The notes under the pieces: generated by a model | The model's input: the letters and a program-made list of their open reading frames with translations, nothing else | The model's database searches: none | What the model was told of the DNA's origin: nothing | Part shown: positions 35,612-43,632 of the stretch, piece by piece | How the letters are laid out: each line of letters starts with the position of its first letter | Numbering within the stretch: position 1 is the first letter of the stretch | Made by a program: the position numbers and the translations under genes | Origin: CALMEH01 sp964548225 | GTDB taxonomy: Bacteria; Acidobacteriota; Blastocatellia; Pyrinomonadales; Pyrinomonadaceae | Direction of reading: 5' to 3' | Length of the DNA stretch: 64,000 nt | Assembly (NCBI GenBank): GCA_964548225.1 | Contig: CAZJQP010000005.1 | Location: 1-64,000 of the forward strand

Positions 35612-35989
35612 ATGAAAAATTCTAGTTTTATGAAAAAAGTCTATGTTTTAATAACGGCGTTTTCTTTTATCGTAGCTTTTTCGGCGTTTGATTTGCTCGC
35701 GCAAAAAAGCAATACGAAACGATATGTCCTGCTCAAACGAAACGAGCGGAAAAACAGTTACAAAACCGTTTCGGAAAATGGCGAAATCATTTTTGAAGCC
35801 GAGAATGTGGAAGACCCAAAAGATGGCGAACTTCTTCGCGGCAAGAAAAAATTGGAATATCGCTGTGAACTAGGTCAAATTCCATTTATTAAAGAATTGC
35901 TTTTTTCAAACGGGCGTTCCACTCGGCAAAAAGTCGAGTGTCTGGTGCTGATTACGCCGCGAATTATTATTCAGGAAGAGGAAAATTAA
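35612..35989 (+). CDS. Exported protein with a secretin C-terminus-like end
   Basis: 125 aa. Signal peptide ending near LLAQ. The last 35 residues (GQIPFIKELLFSNG, then VECLVLITPRIII) match the end of type II/IV secretins, where G-[DQ]-[IL]-P-x-[LI]-x-x-L-F precedes LLVFITPRIV. The 80-residue remainder shows no other secretin module, so this could be a stand-alone pilotin- or secretin-like fragment, or chance likeness. ATG 35612 is preceded by GGAG at 9 nt; an alternative ATG (35597) overlaps the previous stop. Confidence 0.65.
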   Translation: MKNSSFMKKVYVLITAFSFIVAFSAFDLLAQKSNTKRYVLLKRNERKNSYKTVSENGEIIFEAENVEDPKDGELLRGKKKLEYRCELGQIPFIKELLFSNGRSTRQKVECLVLITPRIIIQEEEN

Positions 35990-36002
35990 GGAGAAAACAT
36001 TT

Positions 36003-36632
36003 ATGCCGAATGAAACATTTGAGGAACGGGTTCGCAATCGTATTAAGGAACTGACGGATTATTACATCCAAAATCAAGATTTGATTCGCGCTCCTTTGTT
36101 TCGCCGTTTTTGCAATCCTGTCCGATGGGAAACCGAGTGGCGCGAACTTTATCGGGTAATTGAAGAATATGAAAAATATGACGGCGAGATGGGCAATCGT
36201 TTAATAAAAGTCGAAGGTTTTAATTATCAGCCTTTGCCTTGGACACCGTTTTTGCAACAATACGAAAAAAACGCGCTTGAAAAACTCATTTCCAAACGGT
36301 GCAATTCGCACGAACGGCAAATTATCGCCAACGACATCAAATACGAAATGAATCGGCGAATAAATCGCGTTCCAAACGCCAAGCGCACCGCCGCTAATCT
36401 TCAAAAAGCCGGACAACGCGGCGAAGAAGAAGGACTTTTGAACGCCTTCGGTGTCGAGTATCGCGGCGAATATGATCTTGCGCTCACCGAAGCTGACCGC
36501 CAATGGCACAAAAGCGGAATCGAATATTTTGTCGAATTTGCAATTATCGAATGCGGCATAATTGACGTTGACGCAATAAAAAGAGAAGAAACCCGCAAGG
36601 TTAAACCGAAACTTTCCGGTTGGGGAATGTAA
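36003..36632 (+). CDS. Hypothetical protein
   Basis: 209 aa, no signal peptide and no transmembrane segment. Mixed charged helices with aromatic-rich turns (RFCNPVRWETEWRELY; HKSGIEYFVEF). I recognise no family. It starts 13 nt after the previous stop with AGGAG 8 nt before the ATG, so it is translated as part of the same operon as the two exported proteins. Confidence 0.75.
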   Translation: MPNETFEERVRNRIKELTDYYIQNQDLIRAPLFRRFCNPVRWETEWRELYRVIEEYEKYDGEMGNRLIKVEGFNYQPLPWTPFLQQYEKNALEKLISKRCNSHERQIIANDIKYEMNRRINRVPNAKRTAANLQKAGQRGEEEGLLNAFGVEYRGEYDLALTEADRQWHKSGIEYFVEFAIIECGIIDVDAIKREETRKVKPKLSGWGM

Positions 36633-36665
36633 TCCGCGATTGCGTGAATAAATACGGATAATTTT

Positions 36666-36717
36666 AACCACGAAAAGACGCGAAACGAATTGCTTCTTTT
36701 CGTGTCTTTTCGTGGTT
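36666..36717. repeat. Dispersed palindrome (family C, CACGAAA type)
   Basis: AACCACGAAAAGACGCGAAA (36666-36685) pairs with 36697-36717, one mismatch. Same class as 30682-30756. Confidence 0.75.
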
Positions 36718-36734
36718 TCTGGTATATTCAAACA

Positions 36735-37115
36735 ATGAATCAGACCCTTGTCCTTTGGCATCAATTTGTCGCATCGCCGAACGCCGAAATTCTGCACGAA
36801 ATTCTCGCGGACGACGTGCAATTTCACTCGCCTTTTATCTGGAAACCGAAAGACGGAAAAGCCGTAACGACGCATATTTTAATGACCGTTACGCAGGTTT
36901 TCGAGAACTTCCGCTATATCCGCGAAATCATTGAAGAAAATAATTTTTGCCTCGAATTTGAAGCCAGCATCGGCGATTTGACACTTCGCGGCGTTGATTT
37001 GATTTCGCTAAATGATGACGGAAAAATTATTGATTTTGAAGTAATGATTCGTCCCGCAAATGCTCTGCAAACGCTCGGAATAGAAATGGGCAAGCGTTTG
37101 AATTTACAAGGTTAA
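36735..37115 (+). CDS. NTF2/SnoaL-like protein
   Basis: 126 aa. A cone-shaped alpha+beta fold is suggested by LWHQFVASPNAEILHEILAD, VQFHSPF, and the strands FEASIGDLTLRGVDLISL and KIIDFEVMIRP. This matches SnoaL-like polyketide cyclase/isomerase relatives, whose substrate cannot be guessed. The start ATG 36735 avoids the palindromic repeat just upstream. Confidence 0.75.
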   Translation: MNQTLVLWHQFVASPNAEILHEILADDVQFHSPFIWKPKDGKAVTTHILMTVTQVFENFRYIREIIEENNFCLEFEASIGDLTLRGVDLISLNDDGKIIDFEVMIRPANALQTLGIEMGKRLNLQG

Positions 37116-37207
37116 GATTTTACGGCAATAAAATTTTTATCTTTTTGCATCTAAAGTTTGTAAATTAACGAATACAAACTTAACTAACCTACGAAACAGG
37201 AAAAATT

Positions 37208-37873
37208 ATGCTTAAAGATACAACGTCAGTTACAACAATTAATGCGTTTCCGTTTGCCGGAAGTTTTTCGACCGTCAAGTCTGTCGAAAAAGTTGCCGAA
37301 GCCCGTTTGCCAACCGAATTTGGCGAATTTCGTATTGCGGGTTACAAATCTCTAACAAGCGATGAAGAATTTGTCTGTGTTTTCAAAGGCGATTTGCACG
37401 AAAACGCCGCAATTCCCGTGCGTATTCATTCGCAATGTTTGACGGGCGACGTTTTTCACTCGACAAAATGCGATTGCGGAGCGCAACTGCAAAGCGCGAT
37501 GGAAACCATCGAAAAAGAAGGTCGCGGCGTAATCGTCTATCAACATCAAGAAGGTCGCGGCATTGGAATCATTAACAAAATTCGTGCTTACGCCCTGCAA
37601 GATAAAGGCGCGGACACCATCGAAGCAAATCTGCGACTCGGACTCGATGTTGATTTGCGCGAATACGACCAATGCGTCGAAATCCTGAAAGATTTGGGTG
37701 TGCGTAAAGTCAAAGCATTATCAAATAATCCCGACAAACTCCGCGCAATGCGAAACGGCGGTTTGGAAATCATCGAGCGCGTCCCGATTGAATTCGAACC
37801 ATCAAAAGACACGCAAAAATATTTGAGTGTCAAGAAATTTCAGATGGGACATCTTTTGAGTTTAGTGAATTAA
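37208..37873 (+). CDS. ribA: GTP cyclohydrolase II
   Basis: 221 aa. First committed step of riboflavin synthesis: opens the imidazole ring of GTP, releasing formate and pyrophosphate. The zinc ligands C77, C88 and C90 are in HSQCLTGDVFHSTKCDC, and the catalytic block YQHQEGRGIGI is intact. The protein is the single-domain form, without the DHBP synthase half. ACAGGA lies upstream of the ATG. I looked for an FMN riboswitch in the 92-bp leader and found none. Confidence 0.95.
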   Translation: MLKDTTSVTTINAFPFAGSFSTVKSVEKVAEARLPTEFGEFRIAGYKSLTSDEEFVCVFKGDLHENAAIPVRIHSQCLTGDVFHSTKCDCGAQLQSAMETIEKEGRGVIVYQHQEGRGIGIINKIRAYALQDKGADTIEANLRLGLDVDLREYDQCVEILKDLGVRKVKALSNNPDKLRAMRNGGLEIIERVPIEFEPSKDTQKYLSVKKFQMGHLLSLVN

Positions 37874-37890
37874 ATTTTCCTCCTCAAAAA

Positions 37891-37930
37891 AACTAAAAGA
37901 TGCGGTATTGATTTATCGCATCTTTTAGTT
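37891..37930. terminator. Bidirectional terminator ribA/mpl
   Basis: A 14-bp perfect stem (AACTAAAAGATGCG, 37891-37904, with 37917-37930) between the convergent ribA and mpl genes, flanked by A-run and T-rich ends. It overlaps the last codons of mpl. Confidence 0.82.
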
Positions 37931-39328
37931 CTTTAAAGCATTCAAAATCTTCTCGTGAATACCGCCGAAACCGCCGTTTGACATTACGGCAACGACATCG
38001 TTTTCGCGCAATTCGGGTGCGAGATGGGCGACAATCGAATCGGCATCGGGCAAGCAGAAAGCCGTCTTTCCTTGCGCGTTGATTTGTTCGACTAACTCCT
38101 CGACATTCAAAACTTTGCCCAATTCCGATGCTTTTTGCGTGTTATAAACTCCGGCGATGATGACGTAATCGGCGTATTCAAAAGCGTTGCGGTAAGGTTC
38201 TTGAAAAACCGCCAGCCGCGACGACCACGAACGCGGCTCAAAAACCGCAATCAAACGCTTGCCCGCATATTTCATCCGCAGAGCTTTCAAAGTTTCTTCA
38301 ACGGCGGTCGGATGATGCGCGAAATCGTCAATCACCGTAACGCCGCGTTCGATTCCGCGAATTTCGACGCGCCTTTTCACCGATTTGAATGTATCAAACG
38401 CTTCTTGAATTTTGTCTTGAGAAATTCCCCAAGCGTCCGCCGCGATGATGACGGCAAGACAATTTCGCACGTTAAATTCGCCGATTAAATCGGTTTCAAA
38501 TTCGCCCCAAAATTCGTTTTCGCGGAAGATTTTAAATTTTGTTCTGCCCGAAAAATCAATCTCACGCGCTTGCCATTTTGCCTCGTCCGAAGTTCCGAAA
38601 GTTTCAATGTTTGTAAAAAGTTTGCCGCGCATTTCTTCCAAAACTTCTTTCGCAACAGGCGAATCAATGCCGACAATTAACGAGCCGTTTGACGGCACAA
38701 GATTCATCAGACGCGAAAACTGATATTTGATTTCCCAAAGGTCGCGGTAAATGTCAGCGTGGTCAAATTCGACGTTATTGACAATCGCAATTTCGGGCAA
38801 ATAGTGCATAAATTTCGGCTTTTTATCAAAATAAGCCGTGTCGTATTCGTCGCCTTCAATGACGAAATAATCGCTTTCCGCCACACGAAACGACGCGCCG
38901 AAATTCTGCACAATTCCCCCAACCAAAAACGACGGATTCAGCCCACCAACCTCGCAAACCCAACTCGCAATACTCGTCGTCGTCGTCTTCCCGTGCGTTC
39001 CCGCAACGACCAGCGAACGCCGTCCGCGAATAAATTCTTCCTTAACAATCTCCGCCTGCGAACGATACAAAAGTTTGCGATTCAAAACCTCTTCAAGCTC
39101 CGCATTTCCACGCGAAATCGCATTTCCGACAATCGTGCAATCCGCGCCGATGTCCGCATTTTCCGCTTTGTAACCGTTCAAAATCTCAATCCCAAGTTGT
39201 TCCAACTGCGTTGACATCGGCGGATAAACATTCTGGTCTGAACCCGTAACTTTGTGTCCGCGCGTCTGCAACATTCCCGCCAACGAAGCCATCGCCGTTC
39301 CGCAAATTCCGATTAAGTGATAGTGCAT
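37925..39328 (-). CDS. mpl: UDP-N-acetylmuramate:L-Ala-gamma-D-Glu-meso-DAP ligase
   Basis: 467 aa. Recycles murein tripeptide by joining it to UDP-MurNAc in the cytoplasm. Mur-ligase features: N-terminal Rossmann HLIGICGTAMASLAGML, P-loop GTHGKTTTT, NNVEFDHADIY, and C-terminal DDFAHHPTAVEETL. The GTAMASLAG pattern and absence of a MurC-type N-terminus support Mpl over MurC. The presence of this gene implies meso-DAP peptidoglycan. Confidence 0.92.
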   Translation of the reverse strand: MHYHLIGICGTAMASLAGMLQTRGHKVTGSDQNVYPPMSTQLEQLGIEILNGYKAENADIGADCTIVGNAISRGNAELEEVLNRKLLYRSQAEIVKEEFIRGRRSLVVAGTHGKTTTTSIASWVCEVGGLNPSFLVGGIVQNFGASFRVAESDYFVIEGDEYDTAYFDKKPKFMHYLPEIAIVNNVEFDHADIYRDLWEIKYQFSRLMNLVPSNGSLIVGIDSPVAKEVLEEMRGKLFTNIETFGTSDEAKWQAREIDFSGRTKFKIFRENEFWGEFETDLIGEFNVRNCLAVIIAADAWGISQDKIQEAFDTFKSVKRRVEIRGIERGVTVIDDFAHHPTAVEETLKALRMKYAGKRLIAVFEPRSWSSRLAVFQEPYRNAFEYADYVIIAGVYNTQKASELGKVLNVEELVEQINAQGKTAFCLPDADSIVAHLAPELRENDVVAVMSNGGFGGIHEKILNALKN

Positions 39329-39363
39329 AAAACAAATTTATTTGGATATGTAGACTTCACGAT

Positions 39364-39747
39364 TTATCGGAGGACTACCCAATAAAAAATCAATAATATT
39401 AATAATAAAATCGCTACAATAATAAACAGGCAAGACAGTAAAAGCATCCTCCCTTTTTTACGAGGCAACCAATCTTTATTTGCCTCATAACAATCTGCAC
39501 ACAAAGGAATTTGCACCTTCAGTTCTGAAAATGCTTTAGTTATTGATGTTCCGCCAGAGAGGTCATCATCACCACAATTCGGACAGAAGTTAATCGGCAT
39601 TAAACCTTGGCTTTGCCATTGGTCCCAATCTGCCCCAAATGGTTCAATAAACCATTTATCTCTAAACATACTCTCATCCCAAATTCCCCCGCTTGATTCA
39701 ATTAACAATTTTTGAAAATCCTTAGCTCTTTGGATATTTTTTGACAT
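39364..39747 (-). CDS. Zinc-binding tail-anchored protein
   Basis: 127 aa. Two Cys pairs (CPNC and CADC) could bind one zinc. A basic patch RKKGR is followed by a C-terminal transmembrane helix (about 100-124), which would leave the rest in the cytoplasm. Start ATG 39747 has GGAG 7 nt before it; the 19 residues upstream are rejected. No known family. Confidence 0.7.
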   Translation of the reverse strand: MSKNIQRAKDFQKLLIESSGGIWDESMFRDKWFIEPFGADWDQWQSQGLMPINFCPNCGDDDLSGGTSITKAFSELKVQIPLCADCYEANKDWLPRKKGRMLLLSCLFIIVAILLLILLIFYWVVLR

Positions 39748-39797
39748 TAGTTTTCTCCATGGACGGTTTGATTGCAACAAATTTAATATTGATGCCT

Positions 39798-40142
39798 TTA
39801 CCAACCTCCGAAAGGTAATTCTTTGGCTTTAACTCTTTCCATAAAAGGCGTTCCGATGCCTTTCGCTTTAGCTTTTTCATAGACGGATTTTGCGTCTTTT
39901 CCGTGTGCAATCAGTTTGTCGCCATCTAAAACAACCCATTGACCGTCAAATTCTTCCTTATGGTCTTCGATCCATTGCAAAGCGCGGCGAAATCGTTCGT
40001 TTTTTATTTCGAGTTCGATATTTTTCGCTTCTTTTTCCGATAGAACTTTCAATTTTTCTTCTTCTACAAAATCAAAAATTTTTTGTTTTTCAGACAGTAG
40101 CAAAGCGCGGACATTTTCGATGATTTGTTCTGTGGTGTTCAT
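39798..40142 (-). CDS. DUF5678-like small protein
   Basis: 114 aa. An N-terminal coiled helix (about 1-50) precedes the block QWVVLDGDKLIAHGKDAKSVYEKAK, which is typical of DUF5678. Function is unknown. The GAGGTG motif is 8 nt before the ATG at 40142; a GTG at 40145 is an alternative. It lies between the zinc-binding membrane protein and an exported protein, on the same strand. Confidence 0.72.
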   Translation of the reverse strand: MNTTEQIIENVRALLLSEKQKIFDFVEEEKLKVLSEKEAKNIELEIKNERFRRALQWIEDHKEEFDGQWVVLDGDKLIAHGKDAKSVYEKAKAKGIGTPFMERVKAKELPFGGW

Positions 40143-40175
40143 CACAAATTCACCTCGAAACTCATTTTAGCAGAT

Positions 40176-40799
40176 TTATCTCTTTTGTCTTAACAACTTC
40201 GCAAAGGGCAACTTACTCACTTTTTTGAAATAATCCTTTCCATTGACAAAATCCGTAGTTCCTTCGAGATATTCTTTCTCCGGTTTTGTCGGTTTTCCTG
40301 TCCGTAAATCTTTGTATTGAATCGTTTTGCGTAAGAGTCTGCCTTTTCCGTTGAAATAGAGCGTCTGCAAAACAATTAAATCTCCGTAAAACGTCCGCAG
40401 TTCGGATTTTACTTTGGCGAGCGTTCCGTCGGGGCGAAAATAGTGATGGACATATTGCGCCCAATCGCCCGAAGGACTGAAAAGCGTAAAAGCTGAATGA
40501 ATCAGTTTGCCATTCTTTCGCCAATTATAAGCGATTGTGTAAGTTTCGTTCCTTGTGCGGAATTTTTCCAGAGCCTTATCGGAAGCGAATTTGCGCCATT
40601 TCGATTTGGAATCATCGTTGTAGTCGGAAATATCGGCAAAAACCAGATGCGGGTTTTTGTTGCGTCTGACGAAGGTATCAATCGTTTTGCAATACGCTTC
40701 GATTCGGCGGATTTCCGTTCTTTTATTCGTCTGGGCAAAAGACAAATTTTGGAAACCGAGAAGCAGAAGAGCAATAATTAAAAGGCTGTATTTTTTCAT
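40176..40799 (-). CDS. Exported protein of unknown function
   Basis: 207 aa. Signal peptide ending near SFAQ. The mature part is a mixed, basic domain with repeated strand pairs (ETYTIAYNWRKNGKLIHS; LTLYFNGKGRLL type) reminiscent of toast-rack/RHS-like beta sheets. I do not recognise a family. It begins 4 nt after the GDPD gene stop (40804), so both are in one operon. Confidence 0.7.
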   Translation of the reverse strand: MKKYSLLIIALLLLGFQNLSFAQTNKRTEIRRIEAYCKTIDTFVRRNKNPHLVFADISDYNDDSKSKWRKFASDKALEKFRTRNETYTIAYNWRKNGKLIHSAFTLFSPSGDWAQYVHHYFRPDGTLAKVKSELRTFYGDLIVLQTLYFNGKGRLLRKTIQYKDLRTGKPTKPEKEYLEGTTDFVNGKDYFKKVSKLPFAKLLRQKR

Positions 40800-40803
40800 A
40801 AAT

Positions 40804-41724
40804 TTACCTCGGCAATTTCCCAGTGATTTCTAACAATCTATCGGGATAATCGGTCATAATGCCGTCAACATTCATTTCGATAAGTTGTTTCATCCTGTCC
40901 GTGTCGTTGATTGTCCAAACGTGAACTTTTAAGTTTAATTTATGCGCGGTTTCGACGAATTCTTTCGTTACGACTTCGAGCGAGCCGACTCTTTGCGGGA
41001 TTTGCAAGGCTTGCATCGGCGGCGTGTAGTTTTCGCCGATTCCGGTTTTATACATCAATAGAAATTGCGAAACTTCGCGCGGCGTGGCTGAGGTGGCAAC
41101 TTCCGAACATTCGGCGCGAAATTCGTCAATCGCCGTTTGGCGAAATGAACCGACAATGACTTTTGCGGTCATATTTCGGGCGCGAATCGCTTCGCACAGA
41201 GGTTTTATGACTGAAGGTTCGGCTTGTTTCGGTTCGACGTTGAAGGTTTGATTCGGCAAAGCATCAAAAATCTCTTGAAGCGTTGGAATTGTAATTCCTT
41301 TGCCGCGAAAGGGAAAAGTATTTCCGCCATCAAGCGAAAAATTATATCCGGCATCGAGTTTTTTTACTTCGGCGAGCGTTAATTTATTAATTTCGCCTTG
41401 TCCGTCGGTTGTGCGGTTGACGGTTTTGTCGTGCAGAACGACAAGTGCGCCGTCCGAAGTCGAATGAACGTCGAGTTCTAAAACGTCAACGCCAATTTGC
41501 GCCGAATATTGAAATGCGCCGAGCGTGTTTTCGGGGTAAAGTCCGCCCCCGCCGCGATGTGCGAATACCAAAAAGCGGGAATTTTCTTTCTTAAAAATTT
41601 CGCGTGCTTCTGCCGGTTTGCCCGTCTGCATTGCAAAATAAGTATAAATCCCTGCGAGAATCAAAAATATGCCAAGCAAAAAATATCCGAACCATTTGAA
41701 GATTTTGCTAAAAAACTTTTTCAT
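40804..41724 (-). CDS. Membrane-anchored glycerophosphodiester phosphodiesterase
   Basis: 306 aa. One N-terminal transmembrane helix, then a GDPD TIM-barrel: AHRGGGGLYPENT (general base His), VDVLELDVHSTSDG (metal-binding E and D), LHDKTVNRTTDG (second His), and VWTINDTDRM near the end. It would hydrolyse glycerophosphodiesters outside the cytoplasm to glycerol 3-phosphate and an alcohol. The start at 41724 opens on the membrane segment; no Shine-Dalgarno site is obvious. Confidence 0.9.
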   Translation of the reverse strand: MKKFFSKIFKWFGYFLLGIFLILAGIYTYFAMQTGKPAEAREIFKKENSRFLVFAHRGGGGLYPENTLGAFQYSAQIGVDVLELDVHSTSDGALVVLHDKTVNRTTDGQGEINKLTLAEVKKLDAGYNFSLDGGNTFPFRGKGITIPTLQEIFDALPNQTFNVEPKQAEPSVIKPLCEAIRARNMTAKVIVGSFRQTAIDEFRAECSEVATSATPREVSQFLLMYKTGIGENYTPPMQALQIPQRVGSLEVVTKEFVETAHKLNLKVHVWTINDTDRMKQLIEMNVDGIMTDYPDRLLEITGKLPR

Positions 41725-41911
41725 CGTGATATGATGCAAAATATTATAAAATTGATTGCAACGAGTTGATTTTATTAAAAAATACGGAAACTCGCACGAT
41801 TGTCGAAGGTGTTTATTCCAAAGTTGAGGATGCTAACTTTGAGTGCGTTTCTACCTTCGTAAGCAACCGACGAACTGCATTTTGCAATCATATCTTGAAT
41901 AGAGGAATTTT

Positions 41912-42829
41912 ATGAGTATCAAAAACTATTTTTTCGCGCTTTCGCTTTGTTTGATTTTTACCTGTGCAAGTTTCGCACAAACGATGCGAACTATTAATAT
42001 TATAACCGAGCCGAATGCAGTGGTTTGGATAAATGATGTGCGTTTTGGTAAAACGGACAAAAGCGGAAAATTGACTTTGAATGTTGCTTCAGGCGGCGTA
42101 AAAACAATTCGCGTTCGCGCTGAAGGCTTTAAGGAAACTAAGCAAAATCTTGCGGCAACGCAAAAAGGCGATGTTAAAATTGCGCTTGTAAAAACTACTG
42201 ATGAAGCCGAAATTACTTTTCAAAAAGCCGAAAAAATGGCTTCTGTTGACGAAGAAAAAGCGATTGAATTATACCGCAAAGCAATCACTCTGCGTCCGAA
42301 ATATGCCGAGGCATATGTTGAAATCGCCCGCATTTTAGGCGAAAACGGCGAAACGGAAGATGCGCTCGAAGCTATCAAACAAGCCCGAAAAATTCGTCCG
42401 ATTTACGCCGAAGCCTCTGCCGTTGAAGGCAGAATTTACAAAACTGCCACGGAAGAAGAAAACGCCATCGCTTCATTCAAAAAATCAATCGCCGAAGGCA
42501 AAGGCTTTCAGCCTGAAGCGCACACAGGTTTAGGAATGATTTATCGTGAAAAAGCCGAAAGTTTCGGCTCGACAGGCGATTTTGACAGCGAAAAAGAATA
42601 TTATCTGCTTGCCGCCGGCGAACTCAAGAAAGCTGTCGCCCAGCTTGCCGGTGCGCCTGACGCAATTACGATCTATCAACTGCTCGGCGATTGCTACGAA
42701 CGCGCCAAAATGTATAAGGAAGCAATTGCAGTTTATGAAGAATTTCTAAAAATTTACCCGAATGCAAACGAAGCCGTTACCGTTCGCTCATTCATTACAC
42801 AGATAAAAAAACAGATGTCGGAACAGTAA
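41912..42829 (+). CDS. Exported PEGA-TPR protein
   Basis: 305 aa. Signal peptide ending near SFAQ, a PEGA domain (about 24-95: ITEPNAVVWINDVRFGKTD, GGVKTIRVRAEGF), then about five TPRs. PEGA domains occur on surface proteins and often sit beside repeat scaffolds, so this is probably a periplasmic interaction hub. GAGGAA precedes the ATG by 5 nt. It stands alone between a divergent gene and a convergent one. Confidence 0.87.
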   Translation: MSIKNYFFALSLCLIFTCASFAQTMRTINIITEPNAVVWINDVRFGKTDKSGKLTLNVASGGVKTIRVRAEGFKETKQNLAATQKGDVKIALVKTTDEAEITFQKAEKMASVDEEKAIELYRKAITLRPKYAEAYVEIARILGENGETEDALEAIKQARKIRPIYAEASAVEGRIYKTATEEENAIASFKKSIAEGKGFQPEAHTGLGMIYREKAESFGSTGDFDSEKEYYLLAAGELKKAVAQLAGAPDAITIYQLLGDCYERAKMYKEAIAVYEEFLKIYPNANEAVTVRSFITQIKKQMSEQ

Positions 42830-42855
42830 AAATTAAGAAGTAAAAACGCAAAAAT

Positions 42856-43416
42856 TTAGGCGGCGGTCTTCCATTCGTTCTTTAAAAGTCCGTAGAAAAG
42901 AGCATCTTGGGTTTCGCCTTGGACAATCCACCGCTCACGCAGATAGCCTTCTTTTTGAAATCCGAACCGTTCAAGCAGACGAATCGAAGGCGTGTTTCGC
43001 GGGTCAACATCTGCTTCGATGCGATGCAAATTCAACTCCGTGAAAGCGTAATTCAAAAGCGCGTTCACAGCTTCCGTAACTAAACCTTTGCCCCAAAATT
43101 CGCGGTTGAGAGCATAACCGATTTCGGCGCGGCAATTTTTTTCGTCAATGTGAAAAAGTGTTGTCGTGCCGATAATTTTATTGTCCGTTTTCAAGGAAAT
43201 TCCCCATTGAAAAAGCGTGTTCTTTTCAAAATTTTTGTGAATATCGGCAAGATAATTTACTGCATCGGCGCGTTCGGCAAACGGCACAATACCAAAAAAA
43301 CGCATTGCTTCCGAATCGGAAAAAATATCGTAAAGCGAATCAATATCAGCAGTTTCGATATGACGCAGATTTACTCTCGAAGCCTCGATTACGGGAAGTT
43401 TTTCACCTTTAGTCAT
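42856..43416 (-). CDS. GNAT acetyltransferase (RimJ/RimL-like)
   Basis: 186 aa. Acetyl-CoA-binding blocks are AEIGYALNREFWGKGLVTEA and a C-terminal RLLERFGFQKEGYLRE. Related enzymes acetylate the N-terminus of ribosomal proteins or small amines; the substrate cannot be deduced. Its first 22 codons lie inside a 141-bp tandem duplication (43351-43632), and the second copy forms a 37-codon chimeric frame (43444-43557) ending in aldehyde dehydrogenase sequence read in another frame. Confidence 0.9.
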   Translation of the reverse strand: MTKGEKLPVIEASRVNLRHIETADIDSLYDIFSDSEAMRFFGIVPFAERADAVNYLADIHKNFEKNTLFQWGISLKTDNKIIGTTTLFHIDEKNCRAEIGYALNREFWGKGLVTEAVNALLNYAFTELNLHRIEADVDPRNTPSIRLLERFGFQKEGYLRERWIVQGETQDALFYGLLKNEWKTAA

Positions 43417-43632
43417 AAAAATTATTTGCGTCGCAATTCCTTAATTCTTTTCCAAAGTTGCGGCAAGGCTTTGCTCGTTTGAAACATCGAAAGTTTCGAT
43501 ATGACGCAGATTTACTCTCGAAGCCTCGATTACGGGAAGTTTTTCACCTTTAGTCATAAAAATTATTTGCGTCGCAATTCCTTAATTCTTTTCCAAAGTT
43601 GCGGCAAGGCTTTGCTCGTTTGAAACATCGAA
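43351..43632. repeat. Exact 141-bp tandem duplication
   Basis: 43351-43491 is repeated without a mismatch at 43492-43632. The unit spans the GNAT start region and the C-terminal end of the aldehyde dehydrogenase gene, so one junction is duplicated. Both flanking genes stay intact. Confidence 0.95.

Noticed and set aside
37116..37207. FMN riboswitch before ribA
   Set aside because: The leader is too short and has none of the conserved RFN elements.
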